A DNA stretch of 64,000 nucleotides from Epiperipatus broadwayi. Taxonomy: Eukaryota; Onychophora; Udeonychophora; Euonychophora; Peripatidae. Below the pieces are notes generated by a model. It saw only the letters and a program-made list of their open reading frames with translations, was not told the origin of the DNA and searched no databases. The translations under genes were made by a program, and so were the position numbers. Of the stretch, positions 63,405 to 64,000 are shown one piece after another. Position 1 is the stretch's first letter. Each line of letters begins with the position of its first letter. The DNA lies in NCBI GenBank assembly GCA_028023455.1, contig JAQFVV010007244.1, positions 59,678 through 123,677 of the forward strand. The letters run 5' to 3'.

Positions 63405-63660
63405 CAAATTTCCTATGTATCATCATGTTTGTTGATACAATCTGATTTTTGAAAGATCTCAATTTGCTTGCAGTGGATCTGACATTGGTGGAGGTATTAC
63501 ATATGGATAGTATTCTCATATTAGAAAAATCAATATTATGACCTGTATCTATATCATGGAGAAATAATGCTGCTGATGATAAGTGTTTTTTAACTGAAAT
63601 ACTATGATTATTAAAAAAAAGACCCCCAATAAAAGAGCTATTATAGGTTAATGAGAAATT
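63405..63660 (-). mobile_element. Penelope-like element fragment (C-terminal part of GIY-YIG endonuclease)
   Basis: On the minus strand the frame HSISVKKHLSSAALFLHDID is followed by TGHNIDFSNMRILSICN and RSTASKLRSFKNQIVS. The H...aL..H....GH.idF...~ii pattern with a terminal R..E/S..~I matches the end of Penelope-like endonucleases and is similar to the 32.9-kb fragment. The GIY-YIG motif itself lies further upstream and is not recognisable. Confidence 0.6.
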
Positions 63661-64000
63661 ACTTAGCCTCAGGAATTGTCAATCAATAGTAATTGATAAT
63701 TTCTTAGTAACATCAAAAGGTAAAGTTTATCTCTATTTACATGGATATTTTCCCTTCATTTCTCTCTCTATATAATTTTAATATTACAGAAATTATCTAA
63801 AAAATTGAGATTAATATTAATTATTATGATTATATGATTATGACACTTTTTCTAAATCATATTTTTTTTTAAATTTTAAGCATTTAAAACAATAAAATAT
63901 TTTAGGTTTTAATTTCTTTTTGACTTAGTAGAATTCAATAATCATCATTATCAGTCACTTGCAAATGAATATGCTCATTCCAACAAAATAACCAAAGTAT
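63661..64000. other. AT-rich sequence to the window edge, nothing recognised
   Basis: No exon was recognised; the next exon of the receptor is expected further right. Confidence 0.5.

Overview
This is an AT-rich piece of an animal nuclear genome. There are no operons, prokaryotic ribosome binding sites or dense ORFs. The window holds part of one split gene whose exons have canonical GT/AG splice sites and very long introns. The rest is transposons, foldback repeats and microsatellites. The mix fits an invertebrate with a repeat-rich genome: a GABA-B receptor with invertebrate-looking sequence, tRNA-derived SINEs with AAT tails, Penelope-like elements, a Merlin transposon, and long GATA and TA tracts. 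A mollusc, perhaps a cephalopod, is my best guess, but this is not proven by the sequence.

The host gene lies on the + strand and encodes the membrane part of a metabotropic GABA-B receptor, closest by eye to subunit 2. Three coding exons are seen: TM4 (15648-15770), ECL2 to TM7 (26130-26465), and the start of the cytoplasmic tail leading into the coiled coil (45345-45503). They read as one continuous protein, and all three are phase 0 at both ends (41, 112 and 53 codons). The introns between them are about 10.4 kb and 18.9 kb. The upstream exons (ligand-binding domain, TM1-3) and the last exon(s) were not found and probably lie outside the window.

Everything else lies in the introns of this gene. 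From left to right: TA foldback; foldback repeat family A (1.7-2.9 kb); a large head-to-head array of a 423-bp unit, family C (7.9-9.8 kb); a tRNA-derived SINE; a possible TIR element (10.6-12.1 kb); a LINE 3' relic on the - strand (14.1-14.6 kb); after exon TM4, a LINE 3' end on the + strand (16.3-17.5 kb) and a complete but dead Merlin element with perfect 8-bp target duplications (17.7-19.3 kb); about 0.9 kb of GATA repeats. In the 18.9-kb intron: SINE, family A again, a GC-richer patch with a CRE palindrome and CCAAT boxes (31.7-32.0 kb), Penelope relic, 323-bp tandem/inverted family B (34.0-34.9 kb), two CpG-containing islands (36.0-37.4 kb), two MITE-like foldbacks and a SINE. After the third exon: another Penelope relic, tandem repeats, family A again, a hAT-type element (58.3-59.5 kb), a ~760-bp foldback (61.4-62.2 kb) and a third Penelope fragment.

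The most interesting points are the foldback-plus-tandem layout shared by three unrelated repeat families, the isolated GC-rich islands inside the big intron that may be intronic promoters, and the fully datable Merlin relic with its catalytic Glu position changed to Lys.
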